From Tessaracoccus sp. OS52 (GTDB lineage: Bacteria; Actinomycetota; Actinomycetes; Propionibacteriales; Propionibacteriaceae): 64,000 nt of DNA. A program made the position numbers and the translations under genes. The DNA lies in contig NZ_JAJEWM010000001.1 in the NCBI RefSeq assembly GCF_020687685.1, forward strand, positions 1,488,001-1,552,000, read 5' to 3'. The notes below the pieces were generated by a model, which did no database searches, was not told the origin of the DNA, and saw only the letters and a program-made list of their open reading frames with translations. Shown here in pieces: positions 55,979-64,000 of the stretch (the stretch's first letter is position 1; each line of letters begins with the position of its first letter).

Positions 55979-57084
55979 CGGGCACCTCCAAGCAGGGATC
56001 GGCTGAAGCGGATGTCGCCCTCGACGAAGTCACGCAGGTCGGGGGCGTTGTTGCGGAACATGACCGTGCGGTCGATGCCCATGCCGAAGGCGAAGCCGGA
56101 GTAGACCTCCGGGTCGATCCCGCAGGCGCGCAGGACGCGCGGGTTGACCACGCCGCAGCCACCCCACTCGATCCACCCCTCGCTCTTGCAGGTGCGGCAG
56201 GGTGCGTCGGGATTGCCCACGGAGGCGCCATGGCACACGTAGCACTCCAGGTCCACCTCGGCGGACGGTTCGGTGAAGGGGAAGTAGTGCGGCCGCATGC
56301 GGGTTGTCACGTCCCCGAACATCGCCTTGGCGAGGTGGTCCAGGGTGCCGCGCAGGTCCGCCATGGAGATGCCCTTGTCCACCACCAGCCCCTCCAGCTG
56401 GTGGAACACCGGAAGGTGGGTGGCGTCGTACTCGTCGGCTCGGAACACCTTGCCGGGACTCACGATGTAGAGGGGCAGATCGCGGGTCAGCATGGCGCGG
56501 GCCTGGACGGGGGAGGTCTGGGTGCGCAGCAGCTTGCCCGCGGTGGCAGGCTCCACCCAGAGAGTGTCCTGCTCGCCGCGTGAAGGATGGTCGGGGCCGA
56601 GGTTCAGCGCGTCGAAGTTGTACCATTCCGCCTCGAGCTCGGGGCCTTCGGCCACTTCCCAGCCCATGGCGACGAAGACGTCGCAGATCTCGTCGATCAT
56701 CGCCGTTACAGGGTGGACGGCTCCCTGCGGGGCGAGTCGCACCGGAAGGGTCATGTCCACGCGCTCGTCCACGAGCGCTCGCGCCAGCTCCGCGGAGGCG
56801 AGTTCATCCTGGCGGGCCGCGATGGCCTGGTTCACCTGCCCGCGGGCCGTGCCGACTCGGGCGCCTGCCTCCTTGCGCGCGGCGGGGGGCAGGGCCCCGA
56901 TCTCGCGGTTCGCCAGCGCCAGCGGGGAGCGTTCCCCGACGTGCTCGGAGCGCGCCTGCTTGAGCTCGGCTGTCGTGGTGGCGGCGGCGACGGCTGCAAG
57001 GGCTGCCTCGACGAAACCGTTGACGACTGCCGGGTCCAGCGCGGCTACACGCTTGGGATCGAAGTTGTCATTCGGCCCGGACAT
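55975..57084 (-). CDS. pheS: Phenylalanyl-tRNA synthetase alpha chain
   Basis: 369 residues, class II. N-terminal coiled coil, motif 2 (PVFHQLEGLVVDKGISMADL) and motif 3 (GFAFGMGIDRTVMFRN). A Cys-rich insert (CYVCHGASVGNPDAPCRTC) is seen in other PheS. ATG at 57084 chosen because GAGGAG is 5 nt upstream; a GTG at 57090 lacks spacing. Confidence 0.97.
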   Translation of the reverse strand: MSGPNDNFDPKRVAALDPAVVNGFVEAALAAVAAATTTAELKQARSEHVGERSPLALANREIGALPPAARKEAGARVGTARGQVNQAIAARQDELASAELARALVDERVDMTLPVRLAPQGAVHPVTAMIDEICDVFVAMGWEVAEGPELEAEWYNFDALNLGPDHPSRGEQDTLWVEPATAGKLLRTQTSPVQARAMLTRDLPLYIVSPGKVFRADEYDATHLPVFHQLEGLVVDKGISMADLRGTLDHLAKAMFGDVTTRMRPHYFPFTEPSAEVDLECYVCHGASVGNPDAPCRTCKSEGWIEWGGCGVVNPRVLRACGIDPEVYSGFAFGMGIDRTVMFRNNAPDLRDFVEGDIRFSRSLLGGAR

Positions 57085-57093
57085 GGGCACTCC

Positions 57094-57906
57094 TCACTTG
57101 TGTGCGCCCCGGCGTTGTGCCGAGGCTGTCTGGTAAAGGCAGATGGCCGCCGCGCTGGAGAGGTTCAGGCTCTCGGCCGCCCCCCACATTGGCACGGCCA
57201 CCACTCGATCCGCCAGTTCTGCGTCCTCGGCGGGCAGTCCCCAGGCCTCGTTCCCCATGATCCACGCGGTGGGTCCGGAGAGCTCCCCCGCAGCGGCCAG
57301 CAGGTCGAGTTCGACGCCCCCGCCGTCGGCTGCGAGCACCTGCATCCCCATGGACTTGACGTGCGCGACGGCCTCAGCCAGCGTCAGGCCGGTGACGATC
57401 GGCAGGTGGAACAGGCTGCCCACCGTTGAGCGGACCGTCTTGGGGTTGTGGACCTCGACGGAACCGGTGGTCAGGATCACGCCGTCGGCCCCGAAGGCGT
57501 CGGCGCATCGGATGACGGTGCCGGCGTTGCCCGGATCCCGCACCTGGGCGCAGATCACCACGAGCATCGCGTCGTCCAGTTCCTCCAGCGACGAACTGAG
57601 CCTGCGGCACACCGCAACGATGCCCTGGGGGGTGACGGTGTCGCTGAGCAGACGCATCTGCTGCTCGGTGGCGTGCCACACCTGGACGGGACGGCCCTCC
57701 AAGAGGTCCTGATGCCTGGCGGGATCGTCGACGACGACCTCCTGGACCACCCCTGGCATCGACAGGGCCTCTCGAACTGCCTGCCGACCCTCGACGAGGA
57801 ACTTGTCCGCGAGGTCGCGTCCCCTGCGGCTGGTCAGACGACGAAACGAACGCAGTGCGCCGACCGGGAGGTCAGGCACTGCGTTCGGTTCGAAGGTCTG
57901 ATTCAC
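57094..57906 (-). CDS. SpoU/TrmH-family rRNA (ribose) methyltransferase
   Basis: 270 residues with an N-terminal RNA-binding substrate domain (AVREALSMPGVVQEVVVD) and C-terminal SPOUT knot: PKTVRSTVGSLFHLPIV, IMGNEAWGLPAEDAELAD and PMWGAAESLNLSSAAAICLY. It methylates a ribose in rRNA or tRNA; in mycobacteria the gene in this place is tsnR. GTG start at 57906, 1 nt after the rplT stop codon; a weak ribosome site. Confidence 0.9.
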   Translation of the reverse strand: MNQTFEPNAVPDLPVGALRSFRRLTSRRGRDLADKFLVEGRQAVREALSMPGVVQEVVVDDPARHQDLLEGRPVQVWHATEQQMRLLSDTVTPQGIVAVCRRLSSSLEELDDAMLVVICAQVRDPGNAGTVIRCADAFGADGVILTTGSVEVHNPKTVRSTVGSLFHLPIVTGLTLAEAVAHVKSMGMQVLAADGGGVELDLLAAAGELSGPTAWIMGNEAWGLPAEDAELADRVVAVPMWGAAESLNLSSAAAICLYQTASAQRRGAHK

Positions 57907-57907
57907 C

Positions 57908-58279
57908 TCAGGCAGCAGCGGCTTCGGGCTGGTTGTCCTTGGCGATGACCACCAGTGCCTGGAAGGCTGCGAGGTCGTTGACGGCGAGTTCGGCGAGGAT
58001 CTTGCGATCCACCTCGACGCCGGCATTGTGCAGTCCGCTGATGAAGCGGTTGTAGGTCATTCCCTCGGCGCGGGCAGCGGCGTTGATGCGCTGGATCCAC
58101 AGGCGACGGAAGTCGCCCTTCTTGGCCCGACGGTCGCGGTAGGCGTAGGTCATCGAGTGGAGGACCTGCTCCTTGGCCTTGCGGTACAGGCGGGAACGCT
58201 GGCCACGGTAACCCGAGGCCATCTCAAGAATTTCGCGGCGCTTCTTGTGCGCATTCACAGAACGCTTGACGCGTGCCAT
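57908..58279 (-). CDS. rplT: Ribosomal protein bL20
   Basis: 123 residues, [20 protein letters not shown], very basic. Essential early assembly factor of the 50S subunit. Confidence 0.98.
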   Translation of the reverse strand: MARVKRSVNAHKKRREILEMASGYRGQRSRLYRKAKEQVLHSMTYAYRDRRAKKGDFRRLWIQRINAAARAEGMTYNRFISGLHNAGVEVDRKILAELAVNDLAAFQALVVIAKDNQPEAAAA

Positions 58280-58335
58280 GTCATATCTCCTCTTTGCAGG
58301 CCGGATCTCACACCCGGCGGTTTACGGGTGTGGGT

Positions 58336-58542
58336 TCAGCGGCCCTTGTTGGAGCCGAGCAGCTTCTTGGCCTGGGCCACGTCCGCCGGTGCCATTTCCT
58401 TGGTGCCCTTGAGTCGACGCAGGCGCGTCGAGGACTTGTGGGCGTTGAGGTGGCCGAGGTTGGCCTGGCGGTGACGGATCTTGCCCGATCCGGTCACCTT
58501 GAACCGCTTCTTGGCACCCGAATGCGTCTTCATCTTCGGCAT
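58336..58542 (-). CDS. rpmI: Ribosomal protein bL35
   Basis: 68 residues, MPKMKTHSGAKKRFKVTGSG, the usual length; ATG at 58542. Confidence 0.97.
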   Translation of the reverse strand: MPKMKTHSGAKKRFKVTGSGKIRHRQANLGHLNAHKSSTRLRRLKGTKEMAPADVAQAKKLLGSNKGR

Positions 58543-58579
58543 GTGTGTCTCGCTTTCTTTCCGGTTTGAAACGACCCGG

Positions 58580-59272
58580 TCACAGGTCGATGTCTGGGTC
58601 CATGTTGTCTGCGGGACCACGCTTCTTCTTCGTCGGCGTCTGGGTGCCGGCCGCCGCGGCACGCGCCTCCGCCTCCGCCACCCGTTCGGCTTCCGCCGCC
58701 GCCTTGCGCTCTGCCATCCGGCGGTCACGGTCAACCGCGGCCTCCACCTTGGCCTCGGTCTTCTTCTTGGCGGGGCCGAGCACCATCAGCATGTTGCGGC
58801 CATCCTGCTTCGGCGAGGACTCGACGTAACCGTACTCGGCGACGTCGGCCGCGAGGCGCTTGAGCAACTCGATGCCAAGTTCCGGACGCGACTGCTCGCG
58901 GCCACGGAACATGATGGTGATCTTCACCTTGTCCCCGCCCTTGAGGAACCGCACGACGTGACCCTTCTTGGTCTCGTAGTCGTGCTGGTCAATCTTCAGG
59001 CGGAGCTTCATCTCCTTGGTGATGGTGTTGGTCTGGTTCTTGCGGGCGTCGCGAGCCTTCTGCGCAGCCTCGTACTTGAACTTGCCGTAGTCCATCAACT
59101 TGCACACCGGAGGACGGGCCTGCGGTGCCACTTCAACCAGATCGAGATCGTTCTCCGCCGCCAGACGCAGGGCGTCCTCGACGCGAACAATGCCGACCTG
59201 CTCGCCGTTCGGCCCGACGAGCCGTACTTCTGGTACTCGGATGCGATCGTTGATGCGCGGTTCAGTGCTGAT
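58580..59272 (-). CDS. infC: Translation initiation factor IF-3 with AUC start
   Basis: 230 residues. The coding region begins with ATC (59272-59270) preceded by GGAGGACCC, giving [18 protein letters not shown], the conserved IF3 N terminus; no ATG, GTG or TTG in frame provides it. IF3N and IF3C domains are intact, with a long Ala/Glu/Lys-rich C-terminal extension (about residue 170-230). Rare AUU/AUC starts underlie IF3 autoregulation in other bacteria. First gene of infC-rpmI-rplT. Confidence 0.95.
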   Translation of the reverse strand: MSTEPRINDRIRVPEVRLVGPNGEQVGIVRVEDALRLAAENDLDLVEVAPQARPPVCKLMDYGKFKYEAAQKARDARKNQTNTITKEMKLRLKIDQHDYETKKGHVVRFLKGGDKVKITIMFRGREQSRPELGIELLKRLAADVAEYGYVESSPKQDGRNMLMVLGPAKKKTEAKVEAAVDRDRRMAERKAAAEAERVAEAEARAAAAGTQTPTKKKRGPADNMDPDIDL

Positions 59273-59466
59273 GGGTCCTCCAGGGGCCTAGTTGGAAATT
59301 TGCCTCGAAATGCCAGAAGGCCTCCGCACATGCGAAGGCCTGACGGCACGACCGATTGGGCAGCAAGCCCATCGTCGTGCTCCTACCGACCCGGCAGCCT
59401 CGGCCACGCGGGTGGGAGGTCAGGCCTCCACTTGGAACGGATCCGCCCAGAGACAGATCTCAACAG
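59273..59466 (-). promoter_or_regulatory. Structured infC leader RNA
   Basis: About 194-nt untranslated leader between the predicted start point and infC. Two hairpins are visible: 59346-59380 (GCACGAC / GTCGTGC and TGGGC / GCCCA) and 59318-59341 (11-bp AGGCCTTCGCA / TGCGGAGGCCT). It may be an L20- or IF3-responsive leader by analogy to other phyla, but no known fold was confirmed. Confidence 0.55.
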
Positions 59467-59472
59467 CACACA

Positions 59473-59500
59473 ATCCTACCTCACGCCTCCTGCTGACCAA
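59473..59500 (-). promoter_or_regulatory. Promoter of infC operon
   Basis: -35 TTGGTC (59500-59495), 16-bp spacer, -10 TAGGAT (59478-59473). Start point near 59466. Confidence 0.7.
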
Positions 59501-59513
59501 AATCCTCCGGGCA

Positions 59514-60023
59514 TCACTCCCCCGACGACTGGTCGCCGGGCCTGACCCAGGCGAACTCCCCACCCTCGAACTCGACGGCGCGGTAGCCCTGGGCGATCAG
59601 CGACAGGGCCTCGCCCGCCAGCACGAACGGCACCGGTCCCGCCACGTCGATCAGCAGCTGAGTGGCGCCGGATGGCTCGACGGTGGCCGCCAGTTCGTCG
59701 AGGTGGCACAGCACCGGGCGGGCGCCGGGCTGCCAGGCCTCCATTGCGTCGATTCCGGTGAAGGCCAGCAACGCGGTGTCGGTGCCGTCGGTGAGCGTCA
59801 CGGCAGCGAGCTCGGCCTGCCGATCGGGGTCCTGGGTCATGGTCTCGTCGCCAGCGGCCACCACCGGCATCATCAGACGCGTGGTGCACAGCGCGACGAG
59901 CGCGCGGATGTAGCCGACGTGGTCGCCGGCCGCCGCGATGGCGGCACGCGTGATCGGGTCCGCCTCGCCACGGTCGCCGTCGAAGCGGGCGCTGGGTTGG
60001 GCGAGTCTGGAGAGTCGGTCCAT
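59514..60023 (-). CDS. SseB-like protein
   Basis: 169 residues matching the SseB N-terminal domain family in its pattern of short strands and LVALCTTRLMMPVVA, plus TQLLIDVAGPVPFVLAGEAL; role unknown, in E. coli linked to serine/sulfur metabolism only loosely. ATG at 60023 (MDRLSRLAQPSARF); longer ORF upstream is shadow. -10 TAACCT 7 nt upstream, inside the end of the YcaQ-like gene. Confidence 0.8.
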   Translation of the reverse strand: MDRLSRLAQPSARFDGDRGEADPITRAAIAAAGDHVGYIRALVALCTTRLMMPVVAAGDETMTQDPDRQAELAAVTLTDGTDTALLAFTGIDAMEAWQPGARPVLCHLDELAATVEPSGATQLLIDVAGPVPFVLAGEALSLIAQGYRAVEFEGGEFAWVRPGDQSSGE

Positions 60024-60030
60024 GTCGACG

Positions 60031-60036
60031 AGGTTA
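60031..60036 (-). promoter_or_regulatory. -10 element of the SseB-like gene
   Basis: TAACCT, 7 nt before the ATG, overlapping the stop codon of the upstream gene. Confidence 0.5.
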
Positions 60037-61221
60037 GCCGCACTCCTCCACGCGACCCAGTTGGAGCCAGTCGGCCAGCTCCCGCAGCTCCGCCGCCAGC
60101 GCCTCGCGCGACCCGGGCGTCGCATCTGGTTCGAGGTGCACCCGTCGCACCAACAGCGCACCTGCTGCCCGGTCCGCCTTGAGGTCCACCCGCCCGACGA
60201 GGCGGTCCCCCCACAGGAAGGGCAGGACGTAGTAGCCGAAGACGCGCTTGGGCTCGGGCACGTAGATCTCGATCCGGTACCGGAACTTGAACAAGCGCTC
60301 TGTTCGTGCACGCTCCCAGACGAGTGAGTCGAACGGACTGAGCAGCGCCCGGGCCTTGACGGCACGGGGACGGCGGGCCGCCACGTCGAGGAAGGCGGGC
60401 TTGTCCCAGCCCTCGACGGTGACCTGTTCCACCTCACCGAGCCTGACGAGTTCGGCCAGCGCCGGTCCCGCCATGGCCACCGGCATCCGGAAGTAGTCCC
60501 GCAGGTCCGCGACGGTGCCGATCCCGTGGGCCCGGACGGAGCGCCGCATCAGCTCCACAGCAGAGGTCTCCGGGTCCGGCTTGTGCTCGAGCAGCTCACG
60601 GCTGAGCACGAACGCCGGGTCCGCGTAGCGGCGCTCGAACTGGGTGTTGCGTCCCGCGCTGACGATCTCACCCGCCCAGAACAGATACTCCAGGCACTCC
60701 TTCACCAAGGACCAGTTCCAGCCCCAGTTCTCACGCGTGCGCTCGACGCCGTGCTCGATGACGGCGTCGACCTCGCGCGCGGTGATGGGCCCCTGTCGGG
60801 TCACCACCTCTCGGACCGTCTCGAGCACTCCGGGATGTTCGACGAGCACGCGCCTGCCCCACGTCTCGTGGACCGCGCGTTCGCGCCGGTACTCCAGGTA
60901 GGGCCAGGTCTCGGGCGGCACCAGGCTGGCGACGTGGGCCCAGACCTCCACCAGCCGGCGACCGCCCTTCGCACGCGGGCCGGCGCCGTCACGGGCGCGG
61001 TCCAGCAGTGCGGTGTCATAGGGCCCGAGCCTGGAGAAGAAGGGCAGGTACTGGCTGCGCGCCACCACGTTGACACTGTCTATCTGGATGACCTGCACCT
61101 GGTCGATCACCCGCTGGAGATGGCGCATGGTGACCCGCCCCGACGCTGGTCGCGGGTCTGCGAAGCCCTGCGCGGCCAGCGCGATGCGGCGGGCCTGGGC
61201 TGCGGTGATGGAGGCCGGCAT
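60034..61221 (-). CDS. YcaQ-like winged-helix DNA glycosylase
   Basis: 395 residues, HTH_42 family. The signature VIQIDSVNVVARSQYLPFFS (about 42-61) contains QxD (Q-I-D), the catalytic motif of E. coli YcaQ that unhooks interstrand cross-links, plus YLEYRRERAVHETWG and LLSPFDSLVWERARTERLF. Glycosylase activity is an inference from the family. ATG at 61221, with TAGGGT 7 nt upstream. Confidence 0.87.
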   Translation of the reverse strand: MPASITAAQARRIALAAQGFADPRPASGRVTMRHLQRVIDQVQVIQIDSVNVVARSQYLPFFSRLGPYDTALLDRARDGAGPRAKGGRRLVEVWAHVASLVPPETWPYLEYRRERAVHETWGRRVLVEHPGVLETVREVVTRQGPITAREVDAVIEHGVERTRENWGWNWSLVKECLEYLFWAGEIVSAGRNTQFERRYADPAFVLSRELLEHKPDPETSAVELMRRSVRAHGIGTVADLRDYFRMPVAMAGPALAELVRLGEVEQVTVEGWDKPAFLDVAARRPRAVKARALLSPFDSLVWERARTERLFKFRYRIEIYVPEPKRVFGYYVLPFLWGDRLVGRVDLKADRAAGALLVRRVHLEPDATPGSREALAAELRELADWLQLGRVEECG

Positions 61222-61228
61222 GGGCGAA

Positions 61229-61234
61229 ACCCTA
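61229..61234 (-). promoter_or_regulatory. -10 element of the YcaQ-like gene
   Basis: TAGGGT, 7 nt before the ATG, another leaderless-type promoter; no convincing -35. Confidence 0.5.
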
Positions 61235-61279
61235 GCGCCCGTGACCGACAGCGCCGTGGGCGTGTGCAAAGCTGGTGGC

Positions 61280-61783
61280 ATGGAAGCCGCCCTGTTCATC
61301 ACCATCTGCCTCATGACCGTCATCGCGGCAATCACCGCCGGCCTGTTCGCCCGGCACCGCAACCCGAAGTCCCTGGTGGCCGGAATCGGTCTGGTGCTCA
61401 TCCCCCTGGGTCTCTACCTGACCGGACTGATGCGACTCATCTACAACGGTGTCCTGAGCATCATCGACTGGGCGCAGCGCACCGTCTGGGACGACACCAT
61501 GTCCTGGGGAGCCGGGCTCCTTGGCGCCGGCGTGGTCCTGCTGGTGATAGCAGGGTTCATCAAGTCCAGGCCCCGGCCCCGACAGGCGCAGACCGCGACC
61601 CCTTCCGCCGAACCCAAGGTGACCGGCAGGCCCGCTCAGCAGCAGGCCGTGACGACCGGGAAGCCGCAGCCGGCGGCCTCGGCGACGGCGGCGAAGCCCA
61701 CCGCCAAGGGCGGCAAGGATTCCGCGTTGGATCCCGAAGACGCGGAGATCGAGGCACTGCTGCGCAAGCGCGGCATCATGTGA
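61280..61783 (+). CDS. Hypothetical membrane protein with charged C terminus
   Basis: 167 residues. Hydrophobic helices at about 5-23, 31-54 and 73-93, followed by a Pro/Ala/Thr/Lys-rich linker and a short acidic-to-basic tail DPEDAEIEALLRKRGIM that looks like a conserved peptide in actinobacterial proteins. Function unknown. ATG at 61280. Divergent from the glycosylase and convergent with the PH-like gene (1-nt gap). Confidence 0.65.
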   Translation: MEAALFITICLMTVIAAITAGLFARHRNPKSLVAGIGLVLIPLGLYLTGLMRLIYNGVLSIIDWAQRTVWDDTMSWGAGLLGAGVVLLVIAGFIKSRPRPRQAQTATPSAEPKVTGRPAQQQAVTTGKPQPAASATAAKPTAKGGKDSALDPEDAEIEALLRKRGIM

Positions 61784-61784
61784 C

Positions 61785-62324
61785 TCAGGGCTGGTCCGGC
61801 TCCTGCTCCAGGGTCACGCCCTGGGAGTTGGCGCCGTTCGCCTTCAACCAGTGGCGGAGCTGGCGCATCTTCGACTTGGCGTTGGCACCCTCGAGCGACT
61901 GGATCGCCAGCACCGCCCGCCGCTTCACCCCGCCGTCGTGCTTGATGAGCAGGTAGGCCCAGGCATCTCCCTGCCGCAGCCGCAAGCCCGCGATCTCGTC
62001 GATGCGGAACTTGCGCAGCACCGGGCCGTTGCGGATGGTGACGCCGTCCTCGTCGGCCCACAGCCGCGAGTAGCCGAGCGACAGCATGAAGCCGATCATG
62101 AAGACGAGGAAGAACAGCAGTGTGCCGGCCTGCAGCGCGGTGATCTGCGAGCGCACGGAGGCCCCGATCGCATACCAGCCCCACATTGCCGAGACCAGCA
62201 GCACCACCGACAGCACCACCGAGGTGAGCAGCACCGTGACGCTGGTGAAGCTGAGCCGGGCGGGCACCTCGCGTGCCGCTGGCATCGGGGTCTCGTCGGG
62301 ATCGACGGGGGTGGCTTCGCTCAC
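61785..62324 (-). CDS. PH-domain-like membrane protein
   Basis: 179 residues. Two transmembrane helices (about 30-55 and 65-85) precede a bacterial PH-like domain (ADEDGVTIRNGPVLRKFRI, LRLRQGDAWAYLLIKHDGG). Comparable protein next to hisG in mycobacteria (Rv2120c) supports a conserved unknown role. Start GTG 62324, overlapping the hisG stop by 4 bp. Confidence 0.8.
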   Translation of the reverse strand: MSEATPVDPDETPMPAAREVPARLSFTSVTVLLTSVVLSVVLLVSAMWGWYAIGASVRSQITALQAGTLLFFLVFMIGFMLSLGYSRLWADEDGVTIRNGPVLRKFRIDEIAGLRLRQGDAWAYLLIKHDGGVKRRAVLAIQSLEGANAKSKMRQLRHWLKANGANSQGVTLEQEPDQP

Positions 62325-63181
62325 AGTCTGCACGACCTCAGCTCGGTGAGCAGGATGCCGCGGGCGCCGACGTCGAACAGTTCGTCCATCAGCATGTGGG
62401 CGCCCTTCTTCGGGACCAGGACCCGCACGGCGAGCCAGCCGTCCTTGGCCAGCTGGGACACCGTCGGACCGTTCACGCCGCTGGCCAGGGCGGTGGTGGC
62501 GTCGAGGTTGGAGGCCTCGACGTTGTAGTCCATCATCAGGAAGTTGTGGGCCACGAGCACGCTCTCAAGCCGGGTGCGCAACGAGTCCAGGCCGAAGGGC
62601 TCCTCACCGCTGGTCCGACGGATCAGCACGGCCTCCGACTCGCAGATGGGCTCGCCGAACATCTCGAGACCCGCTCGACGCAGGGTGGTGCCGGTGTCGA
62701 CGACGTCCGCCACGACGTCGGCCACTCCCAGCCGGATGGCGGACTCGACTGCGCCGTCGAGCTTGATGAGGGAAGCCTGGATGCCCCGCTCGTCGAGCCA
62801 GGCCTGCAACAGCCCCGGGTAGGAGGTGGCGATGCGCTTGCCGTCGAGCGTGTCCACCGTCGTGCCGCTGCCCCCGACGGCCGCGAACCGGAAGCGGCTG
62901 CCGCCGAATCCGAGGTTCATCAGTTCGGTGGCGTGGGCGCCGGAGTCCAGCAGCATGTCGCGGCCCGTGATCCCGAGGTCCAGATGACCTTCGCCGACGT
63001 AGACCGCGATGTCGCGGGGACGCAGGTAGTAGAACTCGACGTTGTGGTCGACGTCGATCAGCGTGAGGTCCTTTGAGTCGGTGCGCTGTCGGTATCCGGC
63101 GGCGCGCAGCATGTCGGCGGCGGCCTCGGCGAGCGCGCCCTTGTTGGGCACAGCCACCTTGAGAAGGCGTTCTTCAGTCAT
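62321..63181 (-). CDS. hisG: ATP phosphoribosyltransferase (long form)
   Basis: 286 residues. VAVPNKGALAEAAADMLRAA at the N terminus, LGITGRDMLLDSG, and a C-terminal ACT-like regulatory domain. First histidine step and site of histidine feedback; long form does not need HisZ. ATG at 63181 with AAGGAC; a GTG at 63202 overlaps hisE by 4 bp and is an alternative. Confidence 0.95.
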   Translation of the reverse strand: MTEERLLKVAVPNKGALAEAAADMLRAAGYRQRTDSKDLTLIDVDHNVEFYYLRPRDIAVYVGEGHLDLGITGRDMLLDSGAHATELMNLGFGGSRFRFAAVGGSGTTVDTLDGKRIATSYPGLLQAWLDERGIQASLIKLDGAVESAIRLGVADVVADVVDTGTTLRRAGLEMFGEPICESEAVLIRRTSGEEPFGLDSLRTRLESVLVAHNFLMMDYNVEASNLDATTALASGVNGPTVSQLAKDGWLAVRVLVPKKGAHMLMDELFDVGARGILLTELRSCRL

Positions 63182-63198
63182 CAGTTGTCCTTGCTTGC

Positions 63199-63462
63199 TC
63201 ACAGGTGGCGGTAGACGTCTTCGAGTTCCAGGTCCAGGGCCAGCATCATCACCTGCAGGTGGTAGAGCAGCTGGCTGATCTCCTCGGCGGCCTGGTCCTT
63301 GGTCTCGTACTCAGCGGCCATCCACACCTCCGCCGCCTCCTCGACCACCTTCTTGCCGATGTGGTGGACACCCTTGTCGAGGCGGGCCACCGTGGAGGAC
63401 CCCTCCGGCCGGGTGCGGGCGGTCTCGGTCAGCTGTTCGAAGAGTTGTTCGAAGGACTTCAC
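63199..63462 (-). CDS. hisE: Phosphoribosyl-ATP pyrophosphatase
   Basis: 87 residues. [24 protein letters not shown] and [15 protein letters not shown] (metal-binding acidic helices). Second step of histidine synthesis. GTG start with TAGGCT 7 nt upstream; leaderless. Confidence 0.95.
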   Translation of the reverse strand: MKSFEQLFEQLTETARTRPEGSSTVARLDKGVHHIGKKVVEEAAEVWMAAEYETKDQAAEEISQLLYHLQVMMLALDLELEDVYRHL

Positions 63463-63469
63463 GGCTGGC

Positions 63470-63475
63470 AGCCTA
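63470..63475 (-). promoter_or_regulatory. -10 element of hisE
   Basis: TAGGCT, 7 nt before the hisE GTG; located just downstream of the mshC stop. Confidence 0.5.
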
Positions 63476-63493
63476 CTCGCACTGGGGAGTTCC

Positions 63494-64000
63494 TCAGAGT
63501 CGGATGCCCAGCAGGGCATCGATCGCCGTGACCATCTGGTCCACGGCTTCGGTCTCGTCGGAGTCCACCGAAAGGCTGGCTGCCACCCACGTGTCGACGG
63601 CGGCCAGCGCGCCCGGCGCGTCGAGGTCGTCGCGCAGGGCCTTGCGCATGGCGGCGATCGTCTCCGCGGCGGGCATGGCGACCCGGTTGTTGAGGACGCT
63701 GCGCCAGTTGGTCAGCCGCTCGTTGGCCTGCTCCAGTTGCTCGGGCGTCCATTCCCAGTCGGCGCGGTAGTGGCGGTCCAGGAGCGCCAGGCGGATCGCC
63801 ATCGGGTCCGCACCGCCGTGCCGCAACCGGCTGACGAGTTCCAGGTTGCCCTTGGACTTGCTCATCTTCTCGCCGTGCAGCGCCACCATGCCGGTGTGCA
63901 CGTAGGCGTTGGCCAGCGGCTCCCCCGCCGTCGCGACGATGGCCTCCGCGGCGCACATCTCATGGTGCGGGAAAACGAGGTCCGAGCCGCCGCCCTGGAC
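63494..64000 (-). CDS. mshC: Cysteine:GlcN-Ins ligase of mycothiol synthesis, 3' part
   Basis: 168 C-terminal codons visible; N terminus beyond the right edge. [18 protein letters not shown], then KMSKS ([18 protein letters not shown]), typical of MshC and the related CysS. The presence of an otherwise standard CysS-like core with mshC-type C terminus and the neighbours hisE/hisG suggests MshC; a definitive assignment against CysS needs the full sequence. Confidence 0.85.
   Translation of the reverse strand, partial: VQGGGSDLVFPHHEMCAAEAIVATAGEPLANAYVHTGMVALHGEKMSKSKGNLELVSRLRHGGADPMAIRLALLDRHYRADWEWTPEQLEQANERLTNWRSVLNNRVAMPAAETIAAMRKALRDDLDAPGALAAVDTWVAASLSVDSDETEAVDQMVTAIDALLGIRL

Noticed and set aside
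53627-56104. An 825-residue antisense ORF opposite pheT and pheS
   Set aside because: High-GC frame shadow; the opposite strand has full-length PheT/PheS with all motifs, and composition is implausible.
58580-59131. infC starting at 59131
   Set aside because: It would remove the conserved IF3N strand segment, while ATC with GGAGG restores it.

Overview
The window is a high-GC actinobacterial chromosome segment, most likely from the Propionibacteriaceae (a Tessaracoccus- or Propionibacterium-like organism). The evidence for this is the base composition, frequent GTG starts, a mycothiol gene (mshC), pafB/pafC, actinobacterial-type rRNA genes, and many neighbour pairs that match my recollection of the Mycobacterium tuberculosis map (pheST/argCJBD, tyrS/TPR gene/HAD/tlyA/nadK/recN, pyrG/NUDIX/xerD, parA/scpA/scpB/rluB, helY/tatC/tatA/pafC/pafB, hisG/hisE/mshC). 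The family name is an inference; a 16S comparison would settle it. It reads as ordinary core chromosome with one small accessory island. There is no phage, IS element, CRISPR array or tRNA gene that I can recognise.

Layout. 1-8.6 kb: branched-chain amino acid synthesis (cimA partial, leuB, ilvB-ilvN-ilvC) with an nfeD-flotillin membrane pair in between; ilvB is preceded by a leader-peptide attenuator. 8.2-16.5 kb: HIT protein, hisF, a Ski2-like helicase, a diacylglycerol-kinase-like protein, tatC, tatA, and the pafC/pafB regulators. 16.5-22.1 kb: gluQ, a two-domain FKBP lipoprotein, and a tightly overlapping operon parA - RHH-like protein - scpA - scpB - rluB for chromosome organisation. 22.2-23.7 kb: a repeat-rich accessory island with one AbiEi/DUF559-like gene between direct repeats. 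23.7-35.9 kb: xerD, NUDIX, pyrG, an ATP-dependent ligase, an alditol-oxidase-like protein, pncA, recN, nadK, tlyA, a HAD phosphatase and an RGG-repeat/TPR-like protein. 35.9-41.9 kb: one complete rRNA operon (16S-23S-5S on the minus strand) with three tandem promoters, an RNase III-type stem and a terminator. 41.9-53.4 kb: capA lipoprotein, tyrS, the arginine operon argCJBDRH (argF and argG are missing from the usual positions), a TetR regulator, a double GNAT protein and a P450. 53.5-64 kb: pheS/pheT, a SpoU methyltransferase, infC-rpmI-rplT, an SseB-like protein, a YcaQ-like glycosylase, small membrane proteins, and hisG/hisE and mshC (partial).

Genes are packed with 4-bp ATGA/GTGA overlaps, so translational coupling is widespread. 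A recurrent signal is a -10 hexamer (TAGGAT, TAGGGT, TAGGCT and similar) exactly 6-7 nt before the start codon, which predicts many leaderless mRNAs. The most interesting regulatory features are the ilvB attenuator (leader peptide MTISLIVAS), an ARG box inside the argC promoter, the infC AUC start with a structured leader, and an ArgR reading frame that has no stop before argH. The most interesting possible system is the orphan ParA paired with a small ribbon-helix-helix-like protein upstream of scpAB.
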